Source of the DNA: Candidatus Bathyarchaeum sp.
GTDB lineage: Archaea; Thermoproteota; Bathyarchaeia; Bathyarchaeales; Bathyarchaeaceae
NCBI GenBank assembly: GCA_004376385.1
Contig: SOJY01000235.1
Coordinates: 1-7,385, forward strand
Length of the DNA: 7,385 nt
Direction: 5' to 3'
In this document: one piece after another, positions 1-5,710 of the stretch
How the letters are laid out: every line of letters starts with the position of its first letter
How positions within the stretch are numbered: the stretch's first letter is position 1
Translations under genes and position numbers: made by a program
Notes under the pieces: generated by a model
Told to the model about the DNA's origin: nothing
The model's input: the letters and a program-made list of their open reading frames with translations, nothing else
Databases searched by the model: none

Positions 1-2
1 TA

Positions 3-764
3 CATGAGGACTATCGGTTCCCGTTTCTTGAGCTCTTTGCGTTTCTGTATGCGTTGGGCACGTTTGTGCTGGCAAATTTTACTGTCGGCATGGGTGCTCA
101 AGCCACCACAAACGAAGCTGTAGCCTATACCGTAACTACTTCGATTATTGGCGGGTCTCTCATTGTTTTCATATTACTCATTTTAAAAAATGTCGCCTAT
201 GGTTTGGGAAGCGACCTTGAAAAGGGAATTATTCAAACATACTTTTCGTATCCCCTCAAGAGATGGAGAATATTAACAGCTAAACTTATCTCAGCCCTCG
301 GCGTTTCTCTGCTTCTCTTTCTCGGAATTCAGATTTCAGCGCTTTACATTTTGGCTCCAGACATTGTGTTGCCTCAATTTGGCACAGTGATTCTAACGTA
401 TGCTGCAAACCTGAGCTATCCTCTTCTCATTGCGGCTATAATGCTTTTAATGACATTGATACTTAGAAGAGGAGGCATAGGGCTTGTTGTTGGCATAGTT
501 CTCTATTTTGCCATGAGCATAATTTCGGGAATAGCATTTATTGTTTCGTTCGCCACTGAATCTCCGTTAGCCCTCCAAATCATATCCGTAATCTCCCCAA
601 GCATGGCTTTACAGCAACACTATGGGGGGATGCCCGATATTCTTGGATCAGTGTGGTCGCCAACTTTATCAGAAGTATTAGTCTACATAGGAGTTAGCTA
701 CGTGATCGTGGCTTCACTATTCGTTCTAGGATACGTCTATTTCAGCAGGAGGCTTAACCTATGA
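3..764 (+). CDS. ABC-2 type transporter permease, 5'-truncated by the window edge
   Basis: Membrane subunit of an ABC transporter, probably an ABC-2 type exporter. The reading frame is open back to the first bases of the window, so the 5' end lies outside and an apparent TTG at 54 is not a convincing start. Hydrophobic segments are visible at about nt 30-100 (first, partly truncated), 140-205, 285-350, 415-470, 480-550 and 685-750, giving the usual six-helix pattern. Between the second and third lies a cytoplasmic stretch of the type EKGIIQTYFSYPLKRWRI then AK, which fits the ABC-2 permease loop (E..G....LL..P..R......K). The protein ends in a short basic tail. No ATP-binding protein is in the window; it would be expected upstream. 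The stop overlaps the next start by 4 nt (ATGA), so the two are translationally coupled. The substrate cannot be told from sequence. Family call fairly sure, substrate unknown. Confidence 0.8.
   Translation, partial: HEDYRFPFLELFAFLYALGTFVLANFTVGMGAQATTNEAVAYTVTTSIIGGSLIVFILLILKNVAYGLGSDLEKGIIQTYFSYPLKRWRILTAKLISALGVSLLLFLGIQISALYILAPDIVLPQFGTVILTYAANLSYPLLIAAIMLLMTLILRRGGIGLVVGIVLYFAMSIISGIAFIVSFATESPLALQIISVISPSMALQQHYGGMPDILGSVWSPTLSEVLVYIGVSYVIVASLFVLGYVYFSRRLNL
747..752 (+). promoter_or_regulatory. Shine-Dalgarno site inside the permease 3' end
   Basis: AGGAGG, 8 nt before the ATG at 761. It lies within the last codons of the permease gene and supports the ATG of the overlapping downstream gene. 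Confidence 0.75.
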
Positions 765-1390
765 GTCGCAGGACAACTATTCTAGGACGGGGCGGCACAA
801 CTCTCATAGCAATAAGTTTAGCCTTGTTCCTTGTTTCATTCATTCCTCCCCAGCCAATGGGCAGTGGTGATGGCATAACAGAGGTGTCTGCAAGAACATT
901 TTCACCATTAAACCGTGCGCCTCATTTCTTCGCTCCTATAATTTCGTATTATGATACCGTTTTAACCCCGCAACAAGGAGTAGAACTGGAACTTACAGCA
1001 AACGGCACCATAACGGTCTACATACTTGAAGTTAACACTCAAACCATATTCAACTGGATCAGCGAACAACAACAGGTGCCAGCCCGAGACTTGAATGTAA
1101 CAAGATTGGAAGAATTTCTAGAAGCGAATCCCAACGCGATTGGTTGGCAACATGAAATCAATAAGGAGACGATTGAGCACACTTATATTCCAACCAAAGT
1201 TACTAACGTAACAATAGTTTACTCCAATCCAAGTTCAGAAAACATTGGAGTGAATCACTCATACCGTGAAAAATCTTTCATAGCCCCTGGCAACAAAGTT
1301 CTAAACATAGCATTATGGACAGCTCCGATAGGAATCATACTAGCAATACCTTGGCTTCTAAATCGATGGAAACAGAGGAAACCAAAATAG
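761..1390 (+). CDS. Bitopic membrane protein with an outside domain, partner of the ABC permease
   Basis: I do not recognise a family. The 209-aa protein starts at an ATG that overlaps the permease stop (ATGA) and has a perfect AGGAGG in front, so the start is secure. Residues 1-12 are basic and followed by a hydrophobic segment (about 13-30), then about 150 polar residues rich in beta-branched residues, then a second hydrophobic segment (about 180-201) and a very basic tail (RWKQRKPK). The positive ends predict both termini inside and the middle domain outside the cell. The middle domain has no cysteines and four N-glycosylation sequons (NGT, NVT twice, NHS), which fits an archaeal surface protein. 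Tight coupling to the permease suggests an accessory or substrate-contacting subunit of the same transporter. That role is inference; the topology is seen. Confidence 0.72.
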   Translation: MSRRTTILGRGGTTLIAISLALFLVSFIPPQPMGSGDGITEVSARTFSPLNRAPHFFAPIISYYDTVLTPQQGVELELTANGTITVYILEVNTQTIFNWISEQQQVPARDLNVTRLEEFLEANPNAIGWQHEINKETIEHTYIPTKVTNVTIVYSNPSSENIGVNHSYREKSFIAPGNKVLNIALWTAPIGIILAIPWLLNRWKQRKPK

Positions 1391-1463
1391 AATCACAAGT
1401 CGCCTTGAGCATACTAACGTTTTTGTGGCAAAAAGTTTTACTCACCTCCTACCCAGTTTCTTT

Positions 1464-1469
1464 AAGGAG
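1464..1469 (+). promoter_or_regulatory. Shine-Dalgarno site that decides the peptidase start
   Basis: AAGGAG with a 9-nt gap to the TTG at 1479. The alternative in-frame GTG at 1425 has no purine-rich site before it. This favours initiation at 1479. Confidence 0.55.
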
Positions 1470-1478
1470 CAATGTAAC

Positions 1479-2669
1479 TTGAGGGGAGACCTTGACAGTA
1501 TCCTAGCCGAGAACGATGTGGAAGCTTTGCTTCTCTACTCAGACAGTTTCAGAGATGCCAACATGTATTACCTCACAAAGTTTCTGGCTCCAGACCCATT
1601 CATCTTCCTCAAAAGAACTGACGAGGAGCCCATCATTGTAGTTAGCCAGATGGAGTATCCGCGAGCACAAAAACAGTCCATCATCAAAGACGTGAGGTCT
1701 TACATCGATTATAACTATCTCCAAGCAGTGAAATCCGCCAAGGAACCGCAACTAGGCGCCATGAAGTTCATCGCAAAGGTAGCAGAAAAGGAACTGGGCG
1801 CAGAAACTAAGATTTGTGTGCCCCCCAACTTTCCGGTAATCGCGGCTGATGTGCTAAGAGTTGAGGGCTTGACAATCGAACCCATGTTTTGCGTCGTCGA
1901 GAAAGCCAGAGAAACCAAAGACACCCACGAAGTAAAGGAGATAAGAGCGGTTCAGGCAGTCAACCAAAAAGTCACCACCGAAGCAATAGAATTGATAGCA
2001 AACTCGGATATAGGCAGCAACAAAACCTTGCATTTCAAGGGAGAGCCCCTGACGGTTGGCAGGATAAAATCGTTTTTTGGACACAAACTTCTAGAAAACG
2101 GATGTTTGCCCGAAGAAGACATCATAGTCGCATGCGGCACAAAATCATCTGACCCCCACTACTCAGGCGAAGCAGAAGACAAACTCAAAGCAGACCAACC
2201 AATAATACTTGACATTTATCCGCGGAGCATCCAGAAACGCTACTGGACAGACATGACCCGAACCGTAGTAAAAGGAAAAGCATCAAACAAACTCAAAAAA
2301 ATGTTCGATGCGGTTTCTGAGGCGAAAAATGTTTCCCTAGATGCCATCCAAGCCGGAGCCTTGGGAAGCCACATTTATGATGTTTGTTGTGATGTGTTGG
2401 AGAAGGCGGGCTACGAAACCACGAGAAATGGAAAAAAGGTAACTCGGGGAATGACTCACGGTCTTGGGCATGGAGTGGGCTTGCAGATACATGAAAGCCC
2501 CAGAATGAGTGAACTCTCCATGTCTCCTCTGAAGGAACATAATGTTGTAACTGTTGAACCGGGAGTCTACGACCCTGACGTAGGCGGGGTAAGATTAGAG
2601 GACATCATAGAAGTCACAAAATCTGGATACCGCAACCTGACGAGGATGGAGACACAGCTAGAAATCTAG
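1479..2669 (+). CDS. M24-family metallopeptidase (Xaa-Pro aminopeptidase/prolidase-like)
   Basis: Cytoplasmic dinuclear-metal peptidase of the pita-bread fold, expected to remove an N-terminal residue before proline or split Xaa-Pro dipeptides. Numbering from TTG 1479 (396 aa): residues 1 to about 135 form a creatinase/prolidase N-terminal domain and about 150-396 the catalytic domain. All five metal ligands are present: D245 (in LDIYPR), D258 (in WTDMTRTV), H331 (in HGLGHGVG), E360 (in VEPGVY) and E374 (in RLEDII). Accessory histidines H227 (DPHYSG), H327 and H338 (QIHE) are also kept, so the enzyme should be active. The two Asp ligands are 13 residues apart rather than the more usual 11. 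An in-frame GTG at 1425 would add 18 residues but lacks a ribosome site. The gene lies 88 nt after the membrane-protein gene (34 nt if the GTG is used) and converges on the MoaD-like gene. Exact specificity (aminopeptidase or dipeptidase) cannot be told. Confidence 0.88.
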   Translation: MRGDLDSILAENDVEALLLYSDSFRDANMYYLTKFLAPDPFIFLKRTDEEPIIVVSQMEYPRAQKQSIIKDVRSYIDYNYLQAVKSAKEPQLGAMKFIAKVAEKELGAETKICVPPNFPVIAADVLRVEGLTIEPMFCVVEKARETKDTHEVKEIRAVQAVNQKVTTEAIELIANSDIGSNKTLHFKGEPLTVGRIKSFFGHKLLENGCLPEEDIIVACGTKSSDPHYSGEAEDKLKADQPIILDIYPRSIQKRYWTDMTRTVVKGKASNKLKKMFDAVSEAKNVSLDAIQAGALGSHIYDVCCDVLEKAGYETTRNGKKVTRGMTHGLGHGVGLQIHESPRMSELSMSPLKEHNVVTVEPGVYDPDVGGVRLEDIIEVTKSGYRNLTRMETQLEI

Positions 2670-2676
2670 AAACGTT

Positions 2677-2964
2677 TTAGCCTCCGCTCATAAGAGACAT
2701 CAAAATAACGTTGTCGCCGTCAGATAGTTTGGCGTCCAATCCGCCAAGTTGACCCATCAATACGCCGTTGACTGTAACGGAGAAGCCCATTTTGACGTCC
2801 TTAAGTCCCGGTTCGTAAACTTCTTTTCTGAAGGCTACGCCGTGAACCTCAGCCAGCTTGTTAAGCAGGTCAGAAAGGGAAGTGTCCTCATCCAGCTCGA
2901 AATGTTCCTCTCGTTTATTCAGCATGTTCTTGATGAAACCGAAGTATTGAACTCTAACCTTCAA
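2677..2964 (-). CDS. MoaD/ThiS-family ubiquitin-like sulfur carrier
   Basis: Small beta-grasp protein of 95 aa, the usual length for MoaD or an archaeal small modifier (SAMP). It begins MKVRVQYFGFIKNM, the typical MoaD first strand, carries DTSLSDLLNKL in the helix region and LSDGDNVILM near the end, and finishes in an exposed Gly-Gly. In MoaD the terminal Gly is adenylated by a MoeB/E1-like enzyme and turned into a thiocarboxylate that gives sulfur to the pterin dithiolene; in SAMPs it is joined to lysines of target proteins. The start is TTG, supported by GGTGA 6 nt upstream. The gene diverges from the AOR gene, which needs a pterin cofactor, so a tungstopterin role is likely. A SAMP-type or thiamine/tRNA sulfur role remains possible. 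It is convergent with the M24 gene, with only 7 nt between the stops. Confidence 0.85.
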   Translation of the reverse strand: MKVRVQYFGFIKNMLNKREEHFELDEDTSLSDLLNKLAEVHGVAFRKEVYEPGLKDVKMGFSVTVNGVLMGQLGGLDAKLSDGDNVILMSLMSGG

Positions 2965-2970
2965 TTTTCT

Positions 2971-2975
2971 TCACC
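2971..2975 (-). promoter_or_regulatory. Shine-Dalgarno site for the MoaD-like gene
   Basis: GGTGA on the minus strand, 6 nt before the TTG at 2964-2962. It supports the non-ATG start. Confidence 0.55.
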
Positions 2976-3042
2976 AGCACCAAACCAACCACTTAACAGG
3001 GCATTCAGGGTAGTTATCATCACAGTAATCTGAAGAGGAATC

Positions 3043-3050
3043 TTATTTAT
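3043..3050 (-). promoter_or_regulatory. Candidate archaeal TATA box for the MoaD-like gene
   Basis: On the minus strand this reads ATAAATAA within GATAAATAAG, an A/T island in a more mixed stretch. It lies about 80 nt before the TTG start, leaving a leader of about 50 nt. Assigned by eye; no start-site data. Confidence 0.35.
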
Positions 3051-3105
3051 CAGTTATGAGTGCCTGTGCGTTGTCGGTGCAGTTGAAAAGGAAAATGTGT
3101 TTTTC

Positions 3106-3179
3106 ATTATGATGTGTTATGCATTGTAAATAATATCGATGAAATAAATAACATTGTCCCAAAAAACGATTATGATATG
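3106..3179. repeat. Pair of 11-bp direct repeats, 63 bp apart (candidate operator)
   Basis: ATTATGATGTG at 3106-3116 and ATTATGATATG at 3169-3179 match at 10 of 11 positions. The start-to-start distance of 63 bp is close to six helical turns, so both copies would face the same side of the DNA. The second copy is about 30 nt upstream of the AOR TATA-like box, a common place for an archaeal activator site. No factor is known; A/T-rich DNA can give such matches by chance. Confidence 0.3.
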
Positions 3180-3202
3180 GTTTGTGTTGAAGGCAAAAGA
3201 TA

Positions 3203-3219
3203 AAAAGATTAATATTTAT
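3203..3219 (+). promoter_or_regulatory. Candidate archaeal BRE/TATA promoter for AOR
   Basis: An A-rich BRE-like run followed by ATTAATATTTAT. The expected transcription start about 25 nt downstream falls near 3240, giving a leader of roughly 30 nt that would include both AGGAG and GGAGGAG motifs before the TTG at 3269. Position and composition fit; not proven. Confidence 0.45.
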
Positions 3220-3256
3220 CTATCCGATTCACATAATCCTCTCCAAAAGGAGTAAT

Positions 3257-3263
3257 GGAGGAG
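3257..3263 (+). promoter_or_regulatory. Shine-Dalgarno site for AOR, lying inside a 3-codon ATG frame
   Basis: GGAGGAG, 5 nt before the TTG at 3269; it decides this start because no ATG is in frame nearby. It sits within ATG-GAG-GAG-TAA (3255-3266), itself preceded by AGGAG at 3248-3252 with only a 2-nt gap. Confidence 0.7.
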
Positions 3264-3268
3264 TAAGA

Positions 3269-5137
3269 TTGAGTTACGCCAAACGAATTCTTTACGTAGA
3301 CTTGACAACCGGAAAAACAGAAATTAAACCCTTAGATGAAAAACTAGCTAAAGAATACATCGGAGGCATAGGACTTGGAATGAAACTGTTTCTAGACCAC
3401 TCCAAGGCCGGTGTCGACGCATTAAGCCCTGAAAACCCCCTGATTTTCATCACAGGACCATTAAGTGGCACCATGGCGCCCTCAGCGGGAAACAGTTACG
3501 CCGTGGTTTCCAAATCTCCCTTAACCGACGGAATTAATGAATCAAAAGCCCACGGTTTCTTTGGGTCTGAACTAAAACGGGCAGGATACGACGCAATTAT
3601 CTTTACAGGCAAATCTGAAAAACTAGTTTACGTCTGGATTGATGATGAATCGGTTCAGCTTCTTGATGCCGAGCACCTAAAAGGAAAGTCACCTGCAGAG
3701 ACAGATGACACAATCCGAGAGGAACTGGGAGATTTCTATATCCGTGTGTCAGCAATCGGCGAAGCTGGAGAAAAGCTTGTTCGAGTTGCTTGCATAATCA
3801 ACGATGAATTCAGAGCCATTGGAAGGGGTGGTATGGGTGCAGTTATGGGTTCCAAGAACCTGAAGGCGGTTGCTGTTCGTGGAACAAAAGATGTGAATGT
3901 TGCTGATGCTGAGGAGTTCACGGAGTTTGTGAGAACTATTCATGAGCGCATGAAGGGTCCTGCTACTCGGAAATACCGGACTTTGGGTACGCCAGAGAAT
4001 GTTCTTGTTTTGAATGCTTTGGCTGCTTTGCCTACGCGTAACTTTTCTCAGGCTACCTTTGAGGGTGCTGAAAAAGTGAGTGGGGAGTACTTGAATGAGC
4101 GTTATGTTAAGAAGATTATTGGATGTGCAACCTGTGGTATGCGTTGTGACCATATTGCTGTTGTTCCTGAAGGAGAATACAAAGGAAGCACTTCTAGGAT
4201 CGAGTTTGAGTGTTTGTGGGCTGTTGGACCTCTCTGTGCCGTTGACCGGTTAGATGCGATTATTGAGGCTATCCGTTTATGTGACTATTATGGCATTGAT
4301 GGCATATCCACTGGTGTAATCGTAGCCTTTGCAATGGACCTATACGAGAATGGCATCATAACCAAGAAAGATACTGACGGCATGGACCTCAGCTTCGGCA
4401 ATCACGCAGCGCTTGTTGAGACGATAAAGAGGATTGGTACCCGTACTGGTTGGCTAGGAAATGTGCTTGCTGAAGGAAGCATGAGAGCGGGCAAAGAGAT
4501 TGGCAGAGGAGCAGAGAAGTATGCTAATCACATCAAGGGAATGGAGTTGCCGGGTTACGATCTCAGGACGCTGAAGACTGCTGCTTTGGGCTTTTCTGTT
4601 TCGTATCGTGGAGCTTGTCACCTCAGGTCTGGTGCTTACTCGCCTGACGTGAAGGGCAAGGTTGACCGCTTCAAGATTGAGAAGGGAAGAGGAAAGCTGA
4701 TCATGGATGGCGAAGACCTCTATAATGTTGTTGACTCTTTGATTTTGTGTAAGTTCTCTAGAGGCGTTATGTATGATGGTCTCAAGGACATGGCTAAGTA
4801 CTACACGTTAGCTACTGGAATTGAGATGACTCCGGAGGAGTTGATAAAGGCTGGTGAGAGAATTAACAATCTTGCTAGGGTCATTAACATTCGTGAGGGT
4901 AAGGGAACGCGGAAGGATGATACGTTGCCGTGGAAGATCATGAATGTGCCTGTGCCTGATGAGGGAATTGCGAAGGGAGCTGTTGTGAACCAGAAGGAGT
5001 TTGATCTCGGATTGGATGATTACTATAGTGTTCGCGGTTGGACAAAGGATGGTATTCCTACGCCTGAGAAACTCAAGGAGTTGGGTTTGAAGGATCTTGT
5101 TAGCATTGTGAAGAAGAAGATTAGTTCTATGAAATGA
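3269..5137 (+). CDS. aor: Tungsten-type aldehyde:ferredoxin oxidoreductase, large subunit
   Basis: AOR-family enzyme, expected to oxidise an aldehyde to the acid (or reverse) using a tungsto-bispyranopterin and one [4Fe-4S] cluster, in the cytoplasm. At 622 aa it has full family length. The N-terminal domain (1 to about 210) shows SKSPLTDG, ELKRAGYDAIIFTGK and GRGGMGAVMGSKNLKA, hallmarks of pterin binding in this family. The cluster ligands are C286, C289 and C293 (GCATCGMRCD) plus C494 (LILCKF). Acidic residues E312/E314 (RIEFE) and H451 in RGACHLR sit where the catalytic Glu and His are expected. The start is TTG with a strong GGAGGAG. A four-cluster ferredoxin gene follows after 22 nt, a pairing known for WOR5-like, AorAB and BamBC systems, so this subunit probably works as a heteromer. 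The divergent MoaD-like gene fits cofactor supply. Substrate is unknown. Codon style changes from A/C-rich to G/T-rich near 3830 without any break in the domain. Confidence 0.93.
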   Translation: MSYAKRILYVDLTTGKTEIKPLDEKLAKEYIGGIGLGMKLFLDHSKAGVDALSPENPLIFITGPLSGTMAPSAGNSYAVVSKSPLTDGINESKAHGFFGSELKRAGYDAIIFTGKSEKLVYVWIDDESVQLLDAEHLKGKSPAETDDTIREELGDFYIRVSAIGEAGEKLVRVACIINDEFRAIGRGGMGAVMGSKNLKAVAVRGTKDVNVADAEEFTEFVRTIHERMKGPATRKYRTLGTPENVLVLNALAALPTRNFSQATFEGAEKVSGEYLNERYVKKIIGCATCGMRCDHIAVVPEGEYKGSTSRIEFECLWAVGPLCAVDRLDAIIEAIRLCDYYGIDGISTGVIVAFAMDLYENGIITKKDTDGMDLSFGNHAALVETIKRIGTRTGWLGNVLAEGSMRAGKEIGRGAEKYANHIKGMELPGYDLRTLKTAALGFSVSYRGACHLRSGAYSPDVKGKVDRFKIEKGRGKLIMDGEDLYNVVDSLILCKFSRGVMYDGLKDMAKYYTLATGIEMTPEELIKAGERINNLARVINIREGKGTRKDDTLPWKIMNVPVPDEGIAKGAVVNQKEFDLGLDDYYSVRGWTKDGIPTPEKLKELGLKDLVSIVKKKISSMK

Positions 5138-5145
5138 AAAAGGAT

Positions 5146-5150
5146 GGAGG
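5146..5150 (+). promoter_or_regulatory. Shine-Dalgarno site for the ferredoxin subunit
   Basis: GGAGG in the 22-nt gap after the AOR stop, 9 nt before the ATG at 5160. It shows independent initiation within the AOR transcript. Confidence 0.7.
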
Positions 5151-5159
5151 AAAAGATAG

Positions 5160-5654
5160 ATGCCCACTATTCATGAAAAAAAGTTTGTTTCTGGAGACCC
5201 CTCTAAGTGTATTGGCTGCTGTGTCTGCGAATACGCATGTTCAATGGAGCATGAAAATACCTATAATCCTACCAAGTCTCGTATACGGGCTATTCGCTTG
5301 AATTCTTTTGTGAATTTGGCGGTTGCCTGTAGGCTTTGTGAGGATTCTCCTTGTGTGGCTGCTTGTCCGCGGGATGCGTTGATGCAGTCTGAGGAGACGG
5401 GTATTATCTTGGTTGACGAGGACAAATGTAACGGTTGTGGCTGGTGTATCGAAGCCTGCGATTATGGTGCTATTCAGTTGCATCCTGAATCAAAGAAGGT
5501 CTTCGTTTGTGACCTCTGTGACGGTGAACCTAAATGTGTGGAGTGGTGTCCGGAGGAGGCTTTGGATTTCACGACCAAGGATATTATTTCGCAGAAGGCT
5601 AGGATAAGTGCTGTCAAGAAGCTTTTCCAAGATGCGCTAAAGTCTGAAAAGTAA
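5160..5654 (+). CDS. Four-cluster [4Fe-4S] ferredoxin-type electron-transfer subunit of AOR
   Basis: Polyferredoxin of 164 aa in the HycB/DMSO-reductase-B style. Sixteen ligand cysteines form four groups: C17-C20-C23-C27, C57-C60-C65-C69, C90-C93-C96-C100 and C117-C120-C126-C130, with one further Cys at 21. CxxCxxxCP-type endings are seen at ACPRDA and WCPEEA; the third group is CNGCGWCIEAC. The last 30 residues are a lysine-rich helix without cysteines. There is no signal peptide, so it acts in the cytoplasm. It follows AOR closely on the same strand with its own SD site and is followed by a hairpin terminator, so the two genes form one transcription unit. The likely job is to carry electrons from the AOR cluster to another carrier, as in the small subunits of WOR5, AorAB or BamBC. 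The true partner downstream (ferredoxin, Hdr, NAD) cannot be told. Confidence 0.9.
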   Translation: MPTIHEKKFVSGDPSKCIGCCVCEYACSMEHENTYNPTKSRIRAIRLNSFVNLAVACRLCEDSPCVAACPRDALMQSEETGIILVDEDKCNGCGWCIEACDYGAIQLHPESKKVFVCDLCDGEPKCVEWCPEEALDFTTKDIISQKARISAVKKLFQDALKSEK

Positions 5655-5662
5655 ACTAGTCT

Positions 5663-5703
5663 AAGTTGGAGTCTTTTGGCTCCAGCTTGAACCTTCTTTT
5701 TTT
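5663..5703 (+). terminator. Hairpin plus T-tract ending the AOR-ferredoxin unit
   Basis: An 11-bp stem (5663-5673 with 5678-5688, including two G-U pairs) closes a TTTT loop and is followed by a T-rich run with seven consecutive T at 5697-5703. It starts 8 nt after the ferredoxin stop and lies in the 56-nt gap between convergent genes. The same stem is 22 nt beyond the stop of the minus-strand gene, but the minus-strand side has no T-tract, so the signal is mainly for the plus strand. Confidence 0.75.
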
Positions 5704-5710
5704 GTTGGGT

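Larger units (their letters stand above)
2965..3268. other. Divergent intergenic regulatory region between the MoaD-like gene and AOR
   Basis: This 304-nt stretch has no credible gene on either strand. It is markedly A/T-rich in 3091-3220. It holds a TATA-like box for each flanking gene, a pair of near-identical 11-mers (3106-3116 and 3169-3179), an interrupted inverted repeat GTTAT/ATAAC (3116-3120 and 3148-3152), and a tiny ATG-GAG-GAG-TAA frame just before the AOR start. The layout is that of a shared control region for two divergent transcripts. Confidence 0.6.

Noticed and set aside
1419..1424. T-run after the small membrane-protein gene as a terminator
   Set aside because: Only five T, no stem before it, and the next gene on the same strand is close; too weak to call.
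1539..2540. Several open frames of 60-90 codons on the minus strand and one on the plus strand within the M24 gene
   Set aside because: They lie wholly inside the catalytic-domain frame, which carries all metal ligands; no SD site or recognisable domain supports them.
2658..2672. Tandem CTAGAAA copies at the M24 stop
   Set aside because: Two 7-mers separated by one base, partly coding; no further copies nearby and no structural role visible.
2749..3033. Plus-strand frame of 94 codons across the MoaD-like gene
   Set aside because: It is the complement of a clear MoaD/ThiS protein and has no family features of its own.
3749..4153. Minus-strand frame of 134 codons inside AOR
   Set aside because: Antisense shadow of a strongly conserved AOR segment that includes the cluster motif; low-complexity composition, no domain.
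4808..5167. Minus-strand frame of 119 codons over the AOR 3' end
   Set aside because: Shadow frame; it also crosses the intergenic SD region of the ferredoxin gene and has no features of a protein family.
3269..5654. Calling the AOR-ferredoxin pair benzoyl-CoA reductase BamBC
   Set aside because: The gene pairing fits, but no other bam genes are seen and the AOR has standard AOR-family motifs; a substrate name would be a guess.
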